From Purshia tridentata (lineage: Eukaryota > Streptophyta > Magnoliopsida > Rosales > Rosaceae), in contig QANT01003258.1 in NCBI GenBank assembly GCA_003254885.1, forward strand, positions 40,945 through 104,944: a stretch of DNA of 64,000 nucleotides, read 5' to 3'. Positions 13,901-24,796 of the stretch are shown piece by piece. Made by a program: the position numbers and the translations under genes. The notes under the pieces were generated by a model. That model was given only the letters and a program-made list of their open reading frames with translations. It made no database searches and was not told the DNA's origin. The stretch's first letter is position 1, and every line of letters starts with the position of its first letter.

Positions 13901-15418
13901 CTAACATAAAAAATGTGAACTTGTATAATTTTTTTAACCTTTTGGTAACAAATCCGATTTAATTAGAAGTTCTCTGTTTTCCGTCCCGTGGAGTCATTCA
14001 TCATGTAATAATCTCTCTATGGTTCAAGGTCTGGGTTTGCCATCAAAGCTGTAGCATAGAAGTTCAGCCAAAAAGTATGGCACCACATCATGGACAATGG
14101 GCTCACTCACACCTTAGTCACGTATGAGATTTCTGGTAAGTAGATCAAAGGGTGTGATTTGTACATAGAGATGCGTGTAGAATAAACTAAAACTCTGAAA
14201 TAGATCAGAAATCTAGCATGCCATGAAATTCAAAACTCTTATACAACCTAAAATCCGATGCAAATAATAAATCATATAAATATTGATGAATCTTAACAAC
14301 TCTGTTTGTATTAATTGTTTTTGTTCAACAGGCACTGTATATGCCTTGATTTTTTCCACCTAACCCTTAAACTAAGACATACTTCAAACCTAATTCTCCT
14401 TTTGTTAATATTTTCTTCTTGTTTAGTTGTTTTCATCAAACAAACACATGTTTATTGAGCAATATCAAAAAGTTATTAAAGTAATCGGGTAATTAATATG
14501 CAATGGGGTGGTTTACACACCTAAAAAGCAAGTTCAACAAATCCAGTCATATGTTTTAAGAACCCTTATTATGGAAAAAAAAAAAAAAAACCCAACATTA
14601 ATAAGGCGATGGGTCAATCCCAAAAGGCCAGAATTATTGGGGTCAGTCAAAGCTTGCTCTATTTCAACTTACATTGGAGGCAACAAATTATCACAGAAAG
14701 ATACAACTTAAAAGTTATAAGTATATTTAAACTATTGGTCACGTGAGGGTCATGTGCCATTTTGGTCTACTGCTATACCATAAATAGACAGACCCAGACC
14801 AGTACTCGAGGCCTTAAGTCTTGAGAATAAGTAGTCCAACCAATCACATTACTACTTCATGCACTCACTATAAGGAATTAAGGATTTTCTGTGTTTTTAA
14901 GGCTCTGAATACTGCAAATATGAAGCATATTCTCTCAAGACAAACTACTGCTAGTAGTTATAGCCTTAAATATTGTATCGATCTCCTTGTCTAATGTCTA
15001 TCCCCTACTATTCTCTTTTGGCACCCAACCTTTTACCAAAAAGACTGCATGCCTTTTTATTTACAATATATTGCACATGCAAAAAAGGAGCTATGCAGCT
15101 AGAGCTTACCAAATTATCATGTATTATCTACTACATGACAAACCCTTCATACATGGGGATCTAATTTACTTTACCACAGCCGTCTGATTTGTGCACCCTT
15201 TTCACCTCTATATGCTTTTGCCACCTTTTTCCGCACTAAGTAAATTATAATTATATCAAACATTTTCTTTCTTTCTCTTTTTTGTTTTGTTCTACTTTAG
15301 CAGCCTTTGTAGTAGTATGCATAGCATTGACATAATAACCTTTATAGGACTCTCTTTGCTCAATCATCAACGCCATGATCAAAATTATGTCCCTTTTTTA
15401 GCCTGCCAAGGGGGTTCA

Positions 15419-15428
15419 TATTTATAAG
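15419..15428 (+). promoter_or_regulatory. Possible TATA box of the first MYB gene
   Basis: TATTTATAAG lies about 130 bp upstream of the MYB ATG, followed by a pyrimidine-rich leader. Spacing fits a plant core promoter; not tested. Confidence 0.45.
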
Positions 15429-15519
15429 GGGTAGTTGGGGTTTTCATCCCCACCAAGAAGGTTAGATGACAGATACCTAAAATTGTCTGCATAACATAGT
15501 TTCCCCAAGACACCCTCAC

Positions 15520-15523
<4 letters not shown>

Positions 15524-15553
<30 letters not shown>
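15524..15553 (+). repeat. (TC)n microsatellite in the MYB 5' leader
   Basis: About 15 uninterrupted TC units end seven bases before the MYB start codon. CT-rich leaders are common in plant genes, and the tract is likely length-polymorphic. Confidence 0.9.
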
Positions 15554-15555
<2 letters not shown>

Positions 15556-15559
15556 AGCC

Positions 15560-16416
15560 ATGAAGCCAGGGGAAGCCATGAAAAACAAGAGAAGAGAAGT
15601 CAACAAGGGAGCATGGACAGCAGAGGAAGATAAAAAACTAGCTGAAGTGATTGCCACACATGGTGCGAAAAGGTGGAAGACAGTTGCAGCTAAAGCAGGT
15701 ATGTTATAATCTTAATTTTCAGAGACTACAAATTAAGATCTTGATTGATCAAACAAACTCCTTGATCATCACGTTACATGTAGTCAAGAGCTTAAAGGGT
15801 AATCTTTCATTCTTGCAGGCCTCAATAGGTGTGGTAAGAGTTGTAGGCTAAGATGGTTAAACTATCTAAGACCCAACATCAAGAGAGGCAACATATCTGA
15901 CCAAGAAGAGGACTTGATCCTTAGGCTGCACAAACTTCTTGGAAACAGGTTCCTATCATATTTCTCACATGAAAATTAATTAATTAGCTCACATATGTCT
16001 ACTTGTTTTGTGTTGCATGATTAATTACTTATAAATTTTGATAATTATTTCTTAGGTGGTCTTTGATTGCCGGAAGATTGCCGGGTCGAACAGATAATGA
16101 GATTAAGAACTACTGGAACTCTCATTTGAGCAAGAGATTAAACCAGCACAAAGAGAAACAAGTGATCCAAGACCAGAAAGGAAGTGAGTTAGTAGAGAAT
16201 AAGGTCCATATTGAAATGACCAAAGAGGACTCATCATCAGAAGAGGGTACTAGTACTACTAGTACTAGTACTGCATCTAAAGGAGGTGGTGATGAAGACT
16301 CCAACACCAACATTGATGTGGATGACTTCTTTGATTTCTCCGATGAGGGGCCTTTGAATTTGGAGTGGGTCAGCAAATTCCTTGAGCTAGATGATGGAAG
16401 ATGGCTGCTCAACTGA
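15560..16416 (+). CDS. R2R3-MYB transcription factor, bHLH-interacting (GL1/WER/GhMYB2-like)
   Basis: Exons 15560-15698, 15819-15948 and 16056-16416 join in frame to 209 aa; intron positions are the classical R2R3-MYB ones. R2 starts at KGAWT (residues 16-20) and R3 ends near NYWNSHLSK. Residues 78-97 (DL..R...L......L...R) match the motif that lets MYBs bind R-type bHLH partners, implying MYB-bHLH-WD40 complexes in the nucleus. The C-terminus is short and acidic, ending with [13 protein letters not shown] sequence. R2 features VNKGAWT and HGAKRWKT recall cotton GhMYB2 and GL1/WEREWOLF-class trichome and epidermal regulators, but a pigment role cannot be excluded; the subgroup call is from memory. 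The start is the first ATG after the CT leader; a second in-frame ATG lies six codons on. Confidence 0.92.
16081..16101 (+). promoter_or_regulatory. Candidate miR858 target site in MYB R3
   Basis: The R3 codons for PGRTDNE contain GGTCGAACAGA, which would pair perfectly with the miR858 core. The flanks have G:U-type differences and a few mismatches toward the miRNA 3' end. miR858 is known to target R2R3-MYB transcripts. Pairing was judged by eye. Confidence 0.5.
16114..16135 (+). promoter_or_regulatory. Candidate miR828 target site in MYB R3
   Basis: The 22-nt stretch encoding WNSHLSK matches the complement of miR828 as I recall it, except at three positions; CTCATTT and AGCAAGA are intact. 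miR828 is a 22-nt miRNA known to cleave MYB transcripts and trigger phased siRNAs in several plants. Confidence 0.5.
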
Positions 16417-18378
16417 CATTTCCACCTTTTTCTACGTAATTATTAAATTAAGCTTCCTATAATCAGGGTTGTATGTGGTATTTCACAATCTGCAGCCAAC
16501 TTCTTATTTTCCTTTCTTTTTTTTTTGTGGGGTTAAATATTTGATGAATATCTGGTAGAGAGTTCATGTGGGTGTTCCGGAACTGTAAATCATATGTGAA
16601 TTGAGTTGTTCCCTCTGCCTTCCTCATGTTCATTTTATCTCATTCATTGAAAAGTCAAAAACAATTAGTAAACATGGTGCAGCCAACATATTTGAAAAAA
16701 CAGAGAGAATAAGAAAGAAAGAAAGAAAGAAAAAATAAAGTTCAGTGATAGCAACCCCCTTTGAAAGATGATGAGCAGAGAAGCATTAAGACTGAATATT
16801 TTGTCAGTTAGTTCCCAGTTGGTTATAGAGATTCTTTTATTGTGGAGAGAACATATTGAATTGTAAAGAGAGCCAAGAGTAATAATAAAAAGAGAAAAAG
16901 GAGTTGTCTGTATTACTGTGGACAATTGTGAGAGCATATATATGTGTGTTGAGCATGTGCTGAGGGCCTGAGGCAATCAATTAAAGCTACACATGGCTTT
17001 AATTAGCTCTTAAAAGCTTAATTATGATCATCTGCTTGAGAGATTTTTCTGGGATAGCATGCAGCAAATCTACAATATATAACACTTTATTTTATCTAAA
17101 TTAAGTTCACAAAAGCCACCGACACAAACTATTTGTGATTAATGCATTGAAGAATAAAGAGGAGAGTGTTTTTACAGTTGTCAGTCCTTTCATTCTGAAA
17201 ATGTTTAAAAGCACTAGTTTACCAACTTTCTTGGCAAACAAGAATTTGGATTTTCTATTGCAGTCATTTTTATTTATTTTAATTCTAATATTGTATCATA
17301 AATTTATGAACGTAATCTCATACACGTCCAACGATTATTATTATTTAAGGGGATTTGTTTTATAATTTGTTTTTAGAGAATTTTCTTCCTTATTTTATGC
17401 TTATGAAGGAAATACCCAATGGACCCTAATAAACTAGCAAGATGCTGCCAACTTACATTACTCCCTGATTGTTTTTATTTATTTATTAATATTATAGAGG
17501 GGGTAGACGTTCAAATCCGTATGTGTGAAGAGGGTTTTTATTCTCGACTAACTATGTTAACTTCAATTCACTTCTTATTATCTTTCCAAAATGTAAAAAA
17601 TATGAATTTGTTCGCAACAAAATCAACGTGAATTGAACCAAATTTGCCTAGATATTGAGATTACACTTGCCATGAAGAATAATTCTAGTCTTATATGTAA
17701 ATATCTAACATGTACCCACTACGTCATTTGGTGAACCAAATTTGAAAAGCCTCCCGAAAATTATTGTTCATCCCCTGTATTGCTTGATGTTGAAAGTCAC
17801 TGACAAAATATAAAGCCGTGTAATTAAAATTTTTGTCCCTAATCTACAGACTATTCAGTATTGAATCAAAGTCAATGCATGAACTCGACCTTGTGGCCCC
17901 ATGAAGGCTTGAAAGCAAGACAAGTGGCCCTTCCTGCATGAATGATGAATCATATTGCATGAAAATAGGTCCAAAACTCCAGCCCAAGAAGTATTACCAA
18001 CACACTCCTTTATAGCACACCTCAAAGAATTTTAATGTAAATTCCTATAAATCCAATTTTTCCATTATAATCGCAGACTAACTCTTTCTGAGAGAATTAA
18101 TGTACAAAGAAGCCCAAAAGCTCTAACTAGAGAGCTCCTTCATATTCTGAAGTACTTCTGGGGAATCTCTTTACTGTCCACGGGTTATACGATTTGGCAG
18201 TCAATACATACATTCAAACAAATGGGAGTTAAGATTTTAAATGTACACACCTAACAACAAACAGAGAGAATTGAGTGCTTCTATTAGATTTTAAAGTCCC
18301 TCACCTAACACAGAAGACTTTTATTAATTTGCAACATCCCACACCTCCCCACAGCCACTTAACCAATGACAATAGTAT
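16417..18378. other. Intergenic region between the first MYB and ATG12
   Basis: Contains the MYB 3' untranslated region in its first few hundred bases. The rest is AT-rich without a recognisable gene. Confidence 0.6.
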
Positions 18379-18524
18379 AAAAATTTAGTCCCAGCCTCCT
18401 TTGGAGTGTTCTACTTGCCTCTTTGAACATGTTTTGGGTGTCTATAAATCTCGTATGGTTGCTGTTTAGTTTTGTTGTTTGGGGTCTCGGACCCCCCGGT
18501 CAACCGAAAAAAAAATTTAGTCCC
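18379..18524 (+). mobile_element. Short retroposed insertion (SINE or truncated LINE) with 14-bp target duplication
   Basis: AAAAATTTAGTCCC occurs at 18379-18392 and again, perfectly, at 18511-18524. Between them is a segment of about 118 bp (18393-18510) ending in an A-run after GGTCAACCG. An A-tail plus a flanking direct repeat is the signature of target-primed reverse transcription. The insert contains GGGGTCTCGGACCCC. I see no tRNA-like boxes, so a 5'-truncated LINE end is as likely as a SINE. Confidence 0.68.
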
Positions 18525-19251
18525 TGAATAATTCACCTCCATCCCAAAGCAAAATGCACAACTTCCACTGAGTTATTAGCAACTTTTGCATTGCCATGTA
18601 GCCAACTACAAACAATTTCAACATCACAACCATTTCTGCAGACATGGGCAGATAGCAGGCTGGATAAGCCAACCCCTCCTATCATTGTTACTTTTTCTAA
18701 CAAATGGAAAAACATTAGAGTGACAAATTCACTATGTAACAAAAAGGAAACAGAGGTAAACTGTTGGAACAGTAGGCATTATATATCAATTTTTTGGCTG
18801 GACATCTAGATTTGTTTAAAACATCCCAACCAATAGAAAATCAGTGTATGTACAAAAAAAAAAAGTAATGAAATCTTCTTATCCACCAATCTCCATCTCC
18901 CTGGTCAGAAATTTCAATCTACCAGCAAATCATGTTCCCTTTGCTTGTGTGGAAGAAAAAATTTGATGTTCTCCTGAAAATGCAGAGCCGTTAAGTCAAT
19001 GATCAAGGATAACATATAAAACAAACCTTCTCTTTTGAGTAAGGGAGATAAGTGAGCGGTGGGAGAAAGTGAGTGGGTTGGGCTAATATGGTAATGTATA
19101 TATCTCTCATTGCAAGGACATATTAGATATACTGATGACATAAATGCTTAAAAAAGGAAAAATAAATATAGAGATTCTGAATGCATTCATAAAATGTACT
19201 CAGTTACTTACATTATGAACAGTTATATGCCTGCAAGCTCAAAACTGAGAG

Positions 19252-20645
19252 TCAGCCCCATGCCATGGAACAAGCATAATTTACCACCAGCTTACCATCA
19301 AAACCAAAATTCTGCAGTGTTCAAGCAGCAAAAGTAATTATGGAAATATCTGATAAAACTGGCTATATAATCACTAAATTTATTTATAAATATAAGTGAA
19401 CAGAATACCACATTTATCCAAAACAGTTTCAGTATAAACATCTACACAGGCCAGTCACAAATGATGCAACCTAACCATTAGTCATTATTAACTTTTAGAA
19501 TTACAAAGCGAACACTTTTGTAAGATATCAAATCTTAATAATATTGTTTGAATTGTATAAACTTACATCATACAGATCATTCACCACTTCATCCGGGTTT
19601 GGTGAGAATGCACTGTTGACATACACAAACTACAAAAACAGGAAGGTGATATTAGTACTCTAAAACCTATCGATGATAATAATCTAAGAAACATAGATAT
19701 TCTACCAAGGTATCCCGGTGAAGTTGCCTTCTTAGAAAGTCAATCACTTTAGCAAACTTGTCGGTTCCAAGTATCTGTCCTTCAAGAAGAATCAACTTTC
19801 ATATTCCCATTACAAAAATAATCATAAGGAAAGTTTCAAATGGCACAATTAATTTCTGGAATAAGTAAAAGCAGCTCAATGAATTTAGATTTCCAAATAT
19901 TTGTTTTGAGAATTCATCCTAGAAATGGTTCGACAGAAGAAAATACTTCATCTTCCATCATCAATCATTAATCATCATTCAAGATTCTTTTCATTATACA
20001 AGATTCTCTCATCACTGACAATTTGCAAAAATGATCCCTTCTAGTCTTTGAATCCTATAATTTACTCTTTCATCACAGTCAAATTTTCTAAGGCTATTGA
20101 TTATTGTTAATGATCTATGAGTTGTTGAAATACTAAAAACATGCCTCAAATCACAGTAAGAACCAAGGGTTTGTTAAAAAAAAAAAGCAATTGAATCTAC
20201 AACTCATAAAGGGTAAAGGGTAATCTATTTTCCAGAATCCCAATGCAGAAAAAAATACAAGACCCAAAACCAGCCTAGAGAAATCGAAATATTGTTCTTC
20301 AGACACAAAATCTTCATCATAATCCATCACAGAGTCGATTATAATATATACACACGCAAAAACACGACTAAATGACAAAAGGGTTACCTTGAATTTGGCT
20401 TGCTTGAGTATAGGAGCGTCACCAGTGGCTCTCAGATGAACAACCACTGCACCATATTGAAAACCCACAAAGAAAAACCATCATCAAACAAAGCACAAAA
20501 AGCCCAGAAACAAAAACTGATCAAACAGTTTAAACAATTTACTACCTCATTTGAACATTGAGAATTAATGGGTTTTTGGGTTTTTCATAAGAGGTCTAAA
20601 AGGCTCACCCTTTTTAACAGCAGTCGGAGACTCCGTGGTAGACAT
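19252..20645 (-). CDS. ATG12: Ubiquitin-like autophagy protein ATG12
   Basis: Five coding exons on the minus strand: 20645-20609, 20446-20388, 19774-19706, 19629-19567, 19311-19252. They join in frame to 95 aa, matching plant ATG12 (about 94-96 aa). The protein opens [12 protein letters not shown], carries [20 protein letters not shown] and [14 protein letters not shown], and ends NYACSMAWG. In the known pathway ATG7 and ATG10 attach the C-terminal glycine of ATG12 to a lysine of ATG5, and the conjugate acts in ATG8 lipidation on phagophore membranes. The terminal Gly is present and immediately precedes the stop, so no proteolytic processing is needed. The first exon codes only 12 residues and is easily missed. 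No defect seen. Confidence 0.96.
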
Positions 20646-20956
20646 TGCTATCGATCTCTGATTCGAACACACTCGAATTTATGAAAATTCAGTTTACATT
20701 CAATTGAAATTTGTCAAAAAAAGAAGTTTGGAGTGCTATTCAATTCAATTCGATTCGATTTAGTTAGGGAAGAGAGATGGGTTTCAAGGGGTTTGGTCGA
20801 GAGCTGAATCCAGTTGGGCCTATTGGATCAGAAGCTGAGTCGATTCGGCCCGACCCATTTTGTTTGATTCTGTCTTCTGTGTTTCAGTTTCTTTTTTGCT
20901 TTTTTTTTTTTTACCGAGCATTCTGTGTTTAATGTGCCTATTCAACATTTATTTTT
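20646..20956. other. ATG12 upstream region and left flank of the 21-23 kb insertion
   Basis: Putative ATG12 leader and promoter on the minus strand. It ends at the left copy of a direct repeat (20939-20956) that flanks the insertion. No other feature seen. Confidence 0.5.
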
Positions 20957-23410
20957 TAGGTAATGCTATTCATTATTCAACGAGAAAATTATCAAAACAC
21001 CCGTTATTTAACTCAGTTTTTGAATTGTATTTTTAGCCGATCTAATTACTTTTTTTTCAGCCCACTTATTTTTTCTTCCAGCCCACTTCTTTTTTTCTTC
21101 GTTTGTCTTCGTCTCTCTCACTGCCTTTCTCATTTCTCTCTGTGTCTCTCACTCTCTCACTCTCTCACTGTAACTCTCTATGCCTCTGCAGCATGAACTC
21201 CGGCAGCTCTAGCGAGAGCAGTCCCACAGCCACCGAAAGTCTCTGATCCGATGGAAACAGCAGAAAACGAGGTCATTTCTCTCATCTCTCTCTGTCTCTT
21301 TTGGGTTTTGGTGCAGATCTGAGGGGGTATTTGTCTCAATCATAGATTTTTTAATCTCTCAGAAGCCCCTAGGACAAACACACACCTGTTCACAACCATC
21401 CAACCGCCACAAAACTTGAACTAAAGGTCAACCCCTTTAGTCCCTCACCAGGAGAGTGTATATCTACTTTTGTTCCCCAACGACGAAAACCAGAGAAAGG
21501 AATATTGGCGAGGAGGGTTTTGTTAGGAGTTCAAAAGAAAAACCCATTAGGCATAACAAGAAGAAGCTGCTGAAGAAAGTCTCATCTCTGTCTCTTACAT
21601 GTTTGCTCTAATCTCTTTCCCACCTTCTGGTTTTAGCTCACCCATGAAGTCACAAGCTTTTGTTACAAGTTTACATTCTTTCTTTTTTCAAATCTTTTAA
21701 TTTCTGTGTTTTTCTTCCGATTGTACTGTTTTTCATCTTTTTAAGCATATTTATGTTGATGGGTTTTGCAGATTTGACTCAATAAAGTGGTTTATATGGC
21801 TTAGGAGTGGAAGAGACGCAACCCATTAAAGAAAACAAGAGGCTGCTCAAGAAGGTTGGGGAATATCTCAAGTCTGACTCTTGCATGTATGTCTCCATCT
21901 AAATTAATCAGTAGCCCTCCTAAAGATACTATTCCTCCTACGTTTTTCGTTTTCAATTTTTATTTGTAGCATCATATTCTTGCAATTCTATACAGGTCTT
22001 TTAAATTGTTAGTCCCTATGTATGGTCAATTTTAGTATATGCTTGCTCTTAACTTTTATTGATTCTCTGTTATGAAACCTTACATGGACACCTTTGCTCA
22101 CAATATTTACTGTCTTGGTGAAAATTGCACAATACTCATAAATAAAATATCCCAGCTTAGTTTCTCTCCCTCTGTGCTTAGGCATTGTTACCATTATCCT
22201 TCCACATTTTGTATTTTATATTCCTTTCACACCCTTTACGGTCGAAATTATATGACAAAATTCTGCAAGCTTTTCTTTTTTTTGAGATTGTTATGTATGT
22301 GTTGCAGGAGGTGAGTTGGGTCTGCCAAGAAGCAAGTTGATACTAGTGAGCTCCATAAAACAAAAGTCATTTGTTTATTGAATAGATTATCTCCAATAAG
22401 CTTCTCTAATGATTTGTGGCAGTTTTGCCTATCTCTCTATATGTATATGTAACAATTTTTTATTGGGATCGATGTTGTGTGTATGTTCATGTTTAATTTG
22501 TAAGCATTAGATTCTAAGTAACAATACTTGATTGTTATTGTCTGACCTTAATAATAAGGTGACAATAACAATAGGGTCATTGTTACTGTCCGACAATAAC
22601 AATAAATTGGTCCGACAGTAACAATAAAGTGATTGCTACTGTCAAACAGTAACAATAAGTGAATTGCTACTGTCAAACAGTAACAATAAGTGAATTGCTA
22701 CTGTCAAACAGTAACAATAAGTGAATTGCTACTGTCAAACAGTAACAATAAGTGAATTGCTACTGTCAAACAGTAACAATAAGTGAATTGCTACTGTCAA
22801 ACAGTAACAATAAGTGAATTGCTACTGTCAAACAGTAACAATAAGTGAATTGCTACTGTCAAACAGTAACAATAAGTGAATTGCTACTGTCAAACAGTAA
22901 CAATAAGTGAATTGCTACTGTCAAACAGTAACAATAAGTGAATTGCTACTGTCAAACAGTAACAATAAGTGAATTGCTACTGTCAAACAGTAACAATAAG
23001 TGAATTGCTACTGTCAAACAGTAACAATAAGTGAATTGCTACTGTCAAACAGTAATAATAAGGTAATTGTTATTGTTCAACAGTAACAATAATAATGCAT
23101 GATTTTCCTCTAATGGAAAGTGGCAGTTTTTTAATTTGATTCAAAATGTGGTTGACACTAACAATACTATAGATATGGAAAAAAAAAAAAAAAGGCCTTC
23201 CTTTTTTTTTTGTTTTATGCTATTCTAGATTTGTTTATACAAAAAAAAAGAATTATATAAGTTATTTTATTTTGGTTTTTTAGCAAAGTATAAATTATTA
23301 CTGTTAGATAGTAACAAATCTCAAAGTTACTGAAGCGCATGGTTTTTAAAAAATGGACCGGCTGGGAATTGGACTTTTGTATTTGGGCTTTTCCAACAGT
23401 AATTTTGTCN

Positions 23411-23445
<35 letters not shown>
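20957..23445 (+). mobile_element. Retroposon-like insertion of about 2.5 kb ending in poly(A)
   Basis: An 18-bp sequence TATTCAACAT(T/A)TATTTTT is found at 20939-20956 and 23446-23463 with one mismatch, consistent with a target-site duplication. The right end carries about 31 A residues at 23411-23441, preceded by an N at 23410. No long reading frame exists inside; the first part is pyrimidine-rich and the last third contains a 31-bp minisatellite. Four extra bases separate the poly(A) and the right repeat, and the left border is uncertain. It could be a non-autonomous non-LTR element or a retroposed non-coding transcript. Confidence 0.45.
22555..23091 (+). repeat. 31-bp hairpin minisatellite
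   Basis: The 31-bp unit recurs exactly from 22659 to 23030 (12 perfect copies), followed by a copy with one change (23031-23061). A 30-bp copy precedes at 22628, and more decayed versions extend to about 22555 and 23091. Each unit contains TTGCTACTGT and ACAGTAACAA separated by CAA, an inverted repeat with a 10-bp stem and one mismatch (a G:U pair in RNA). The whole array can therefore fold as a row of small hairpins on either strand. Confidence 0.95.
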
Positions 23446-23463
23446 TATTCAACATATATTTTT

Positions 23464-24796
23464 AAAGATTGGCATAGTCTAGTTTAGGGGTGACAATTCG
23501 AGACACGAGTTTATAGAACTTATAGGTTATGTTGGTGCCATGTAAATTAGTGTTGTGTCTAATATTCAACTCTAATTTGATTTGTGTTTGATATTGAGGT
23601 GTGGCCAAAGTAAGCGACTTATTTTAAAAGTTTTCAACCATATAAAGTAGAAGTCGAGTATCCCTATTTCTTTAAAAGATTTGTTATACTTAAACGGACC
23701 AATCAAAATTTTAAGCTTAAAACAGCCTAATTCGATCTATTTTATATCCCTATTTCTTCAAGGTACATGTAACCTTGAGATTCATGATCTACCCCCAAAA
23801 TGACACAGATTGTATCTGCCATCAAGGCTACTTCTAGAAGCCAATTAGGCACTCTCATTGACCCATGAAGAAAAGACCCATAATATGATAGATATTATAT
23901 ATTATAGTGTCAAAATAATAGATAAATGAGTGTGAGAGAAATTGTGGGTATGTTTTGCACACATTGTTAGCTTCCAAGCCTTATTTAAAAGGACACCTAC
24001 ATCAAAATTTTGCACTACTTAAAATGTCTCCTTTTTCTTCGATAAAAAAAGAAAGAAAGAAAGAAAGCATATATCCGTATCTCCCCATTTCGAGCATTCA
24101 CTTTTTTTGTCACCTTAATTCCCTCGTATTGTTTATAATTTATTTCAGTTTCTTCTAGCCACCACTATTTCTTTTAAAATTCATTATATATGGGAGCCAT
24201 CTCACACGTGTCTAATGCATGCGTACGTAAATGTGGGCACATGTAATATCATTTATTAATATGTCAATGAGTCAGTGACATGAAAGAAAAAGAAGATCAC
24301 ACCAACAAAGTACGACTGATTTTATTGTCGCAACCTTATTACATGGTGGTACAGACTAGAGAGAATGCTCCCAAGTTCCCAACTCTAGACATTAAAGCTA
24401 TTGTTTACTTACCAGAATATTCTCAGTACATGTCAATAAGTTTTTGTATATGCAACGATCGCCTATGATTTTTCACTCACGAACAATTTACAGTATAAAC
24501 ATGTATCTGTCAGTCTGTCAGTCTGTCACAAATAATATTCACCATCTAATTATCTTGAAAACTCAAATTACATTATATATCACACACAAAATCAACTCTT
24601 TCAATATTAGAGAAATATATATATACCACCAAACTATGAGGTTATTCATAAGTTATATAAGAGAAACATCTTTTATGGCCGGGATACACATATATTCTTA
24701 ATGTGATTTTTTATCTCATGACTTATTTGGAGTAGCTGGCTATATATATCTAGCCTATTTATACTAATTTATTTGGTGGAATCTCGCCTATTTATA
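23464..24796. other. Intergenic region downstream of the TT2-like MYB
   Basis: No gene seen. A hAT-like end TAGGGGTGACAATTC occurs at about 23486, but I could not find a matching far end. The final bases contain the MYB 3' untranslated region. Confidence 0.55.

Larger units (their letters stand above)
13901..15559. other. Intergenic region and promoter of the first MYB gene
   Basis: No coding region is recognised before the MYB promoter. An A-rich tract lies at about 14574-14590. The last few hundred bases should contain the MYB promoter and leader. Confidence 0.6.

Noticed and set aside
22555-23091. CRISPR-like array of 31-bp repeats
   Set aside because: Repeats are contiguous with no spacers, in plant nuclear DNA; it is a minisatellite.
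23486-23760. hAT element starting TAGGGGTGACAATTC
   Set aside because: Only one plausible end; the possible right end ATATCCCTA lacks a matching 8-bp duplication.
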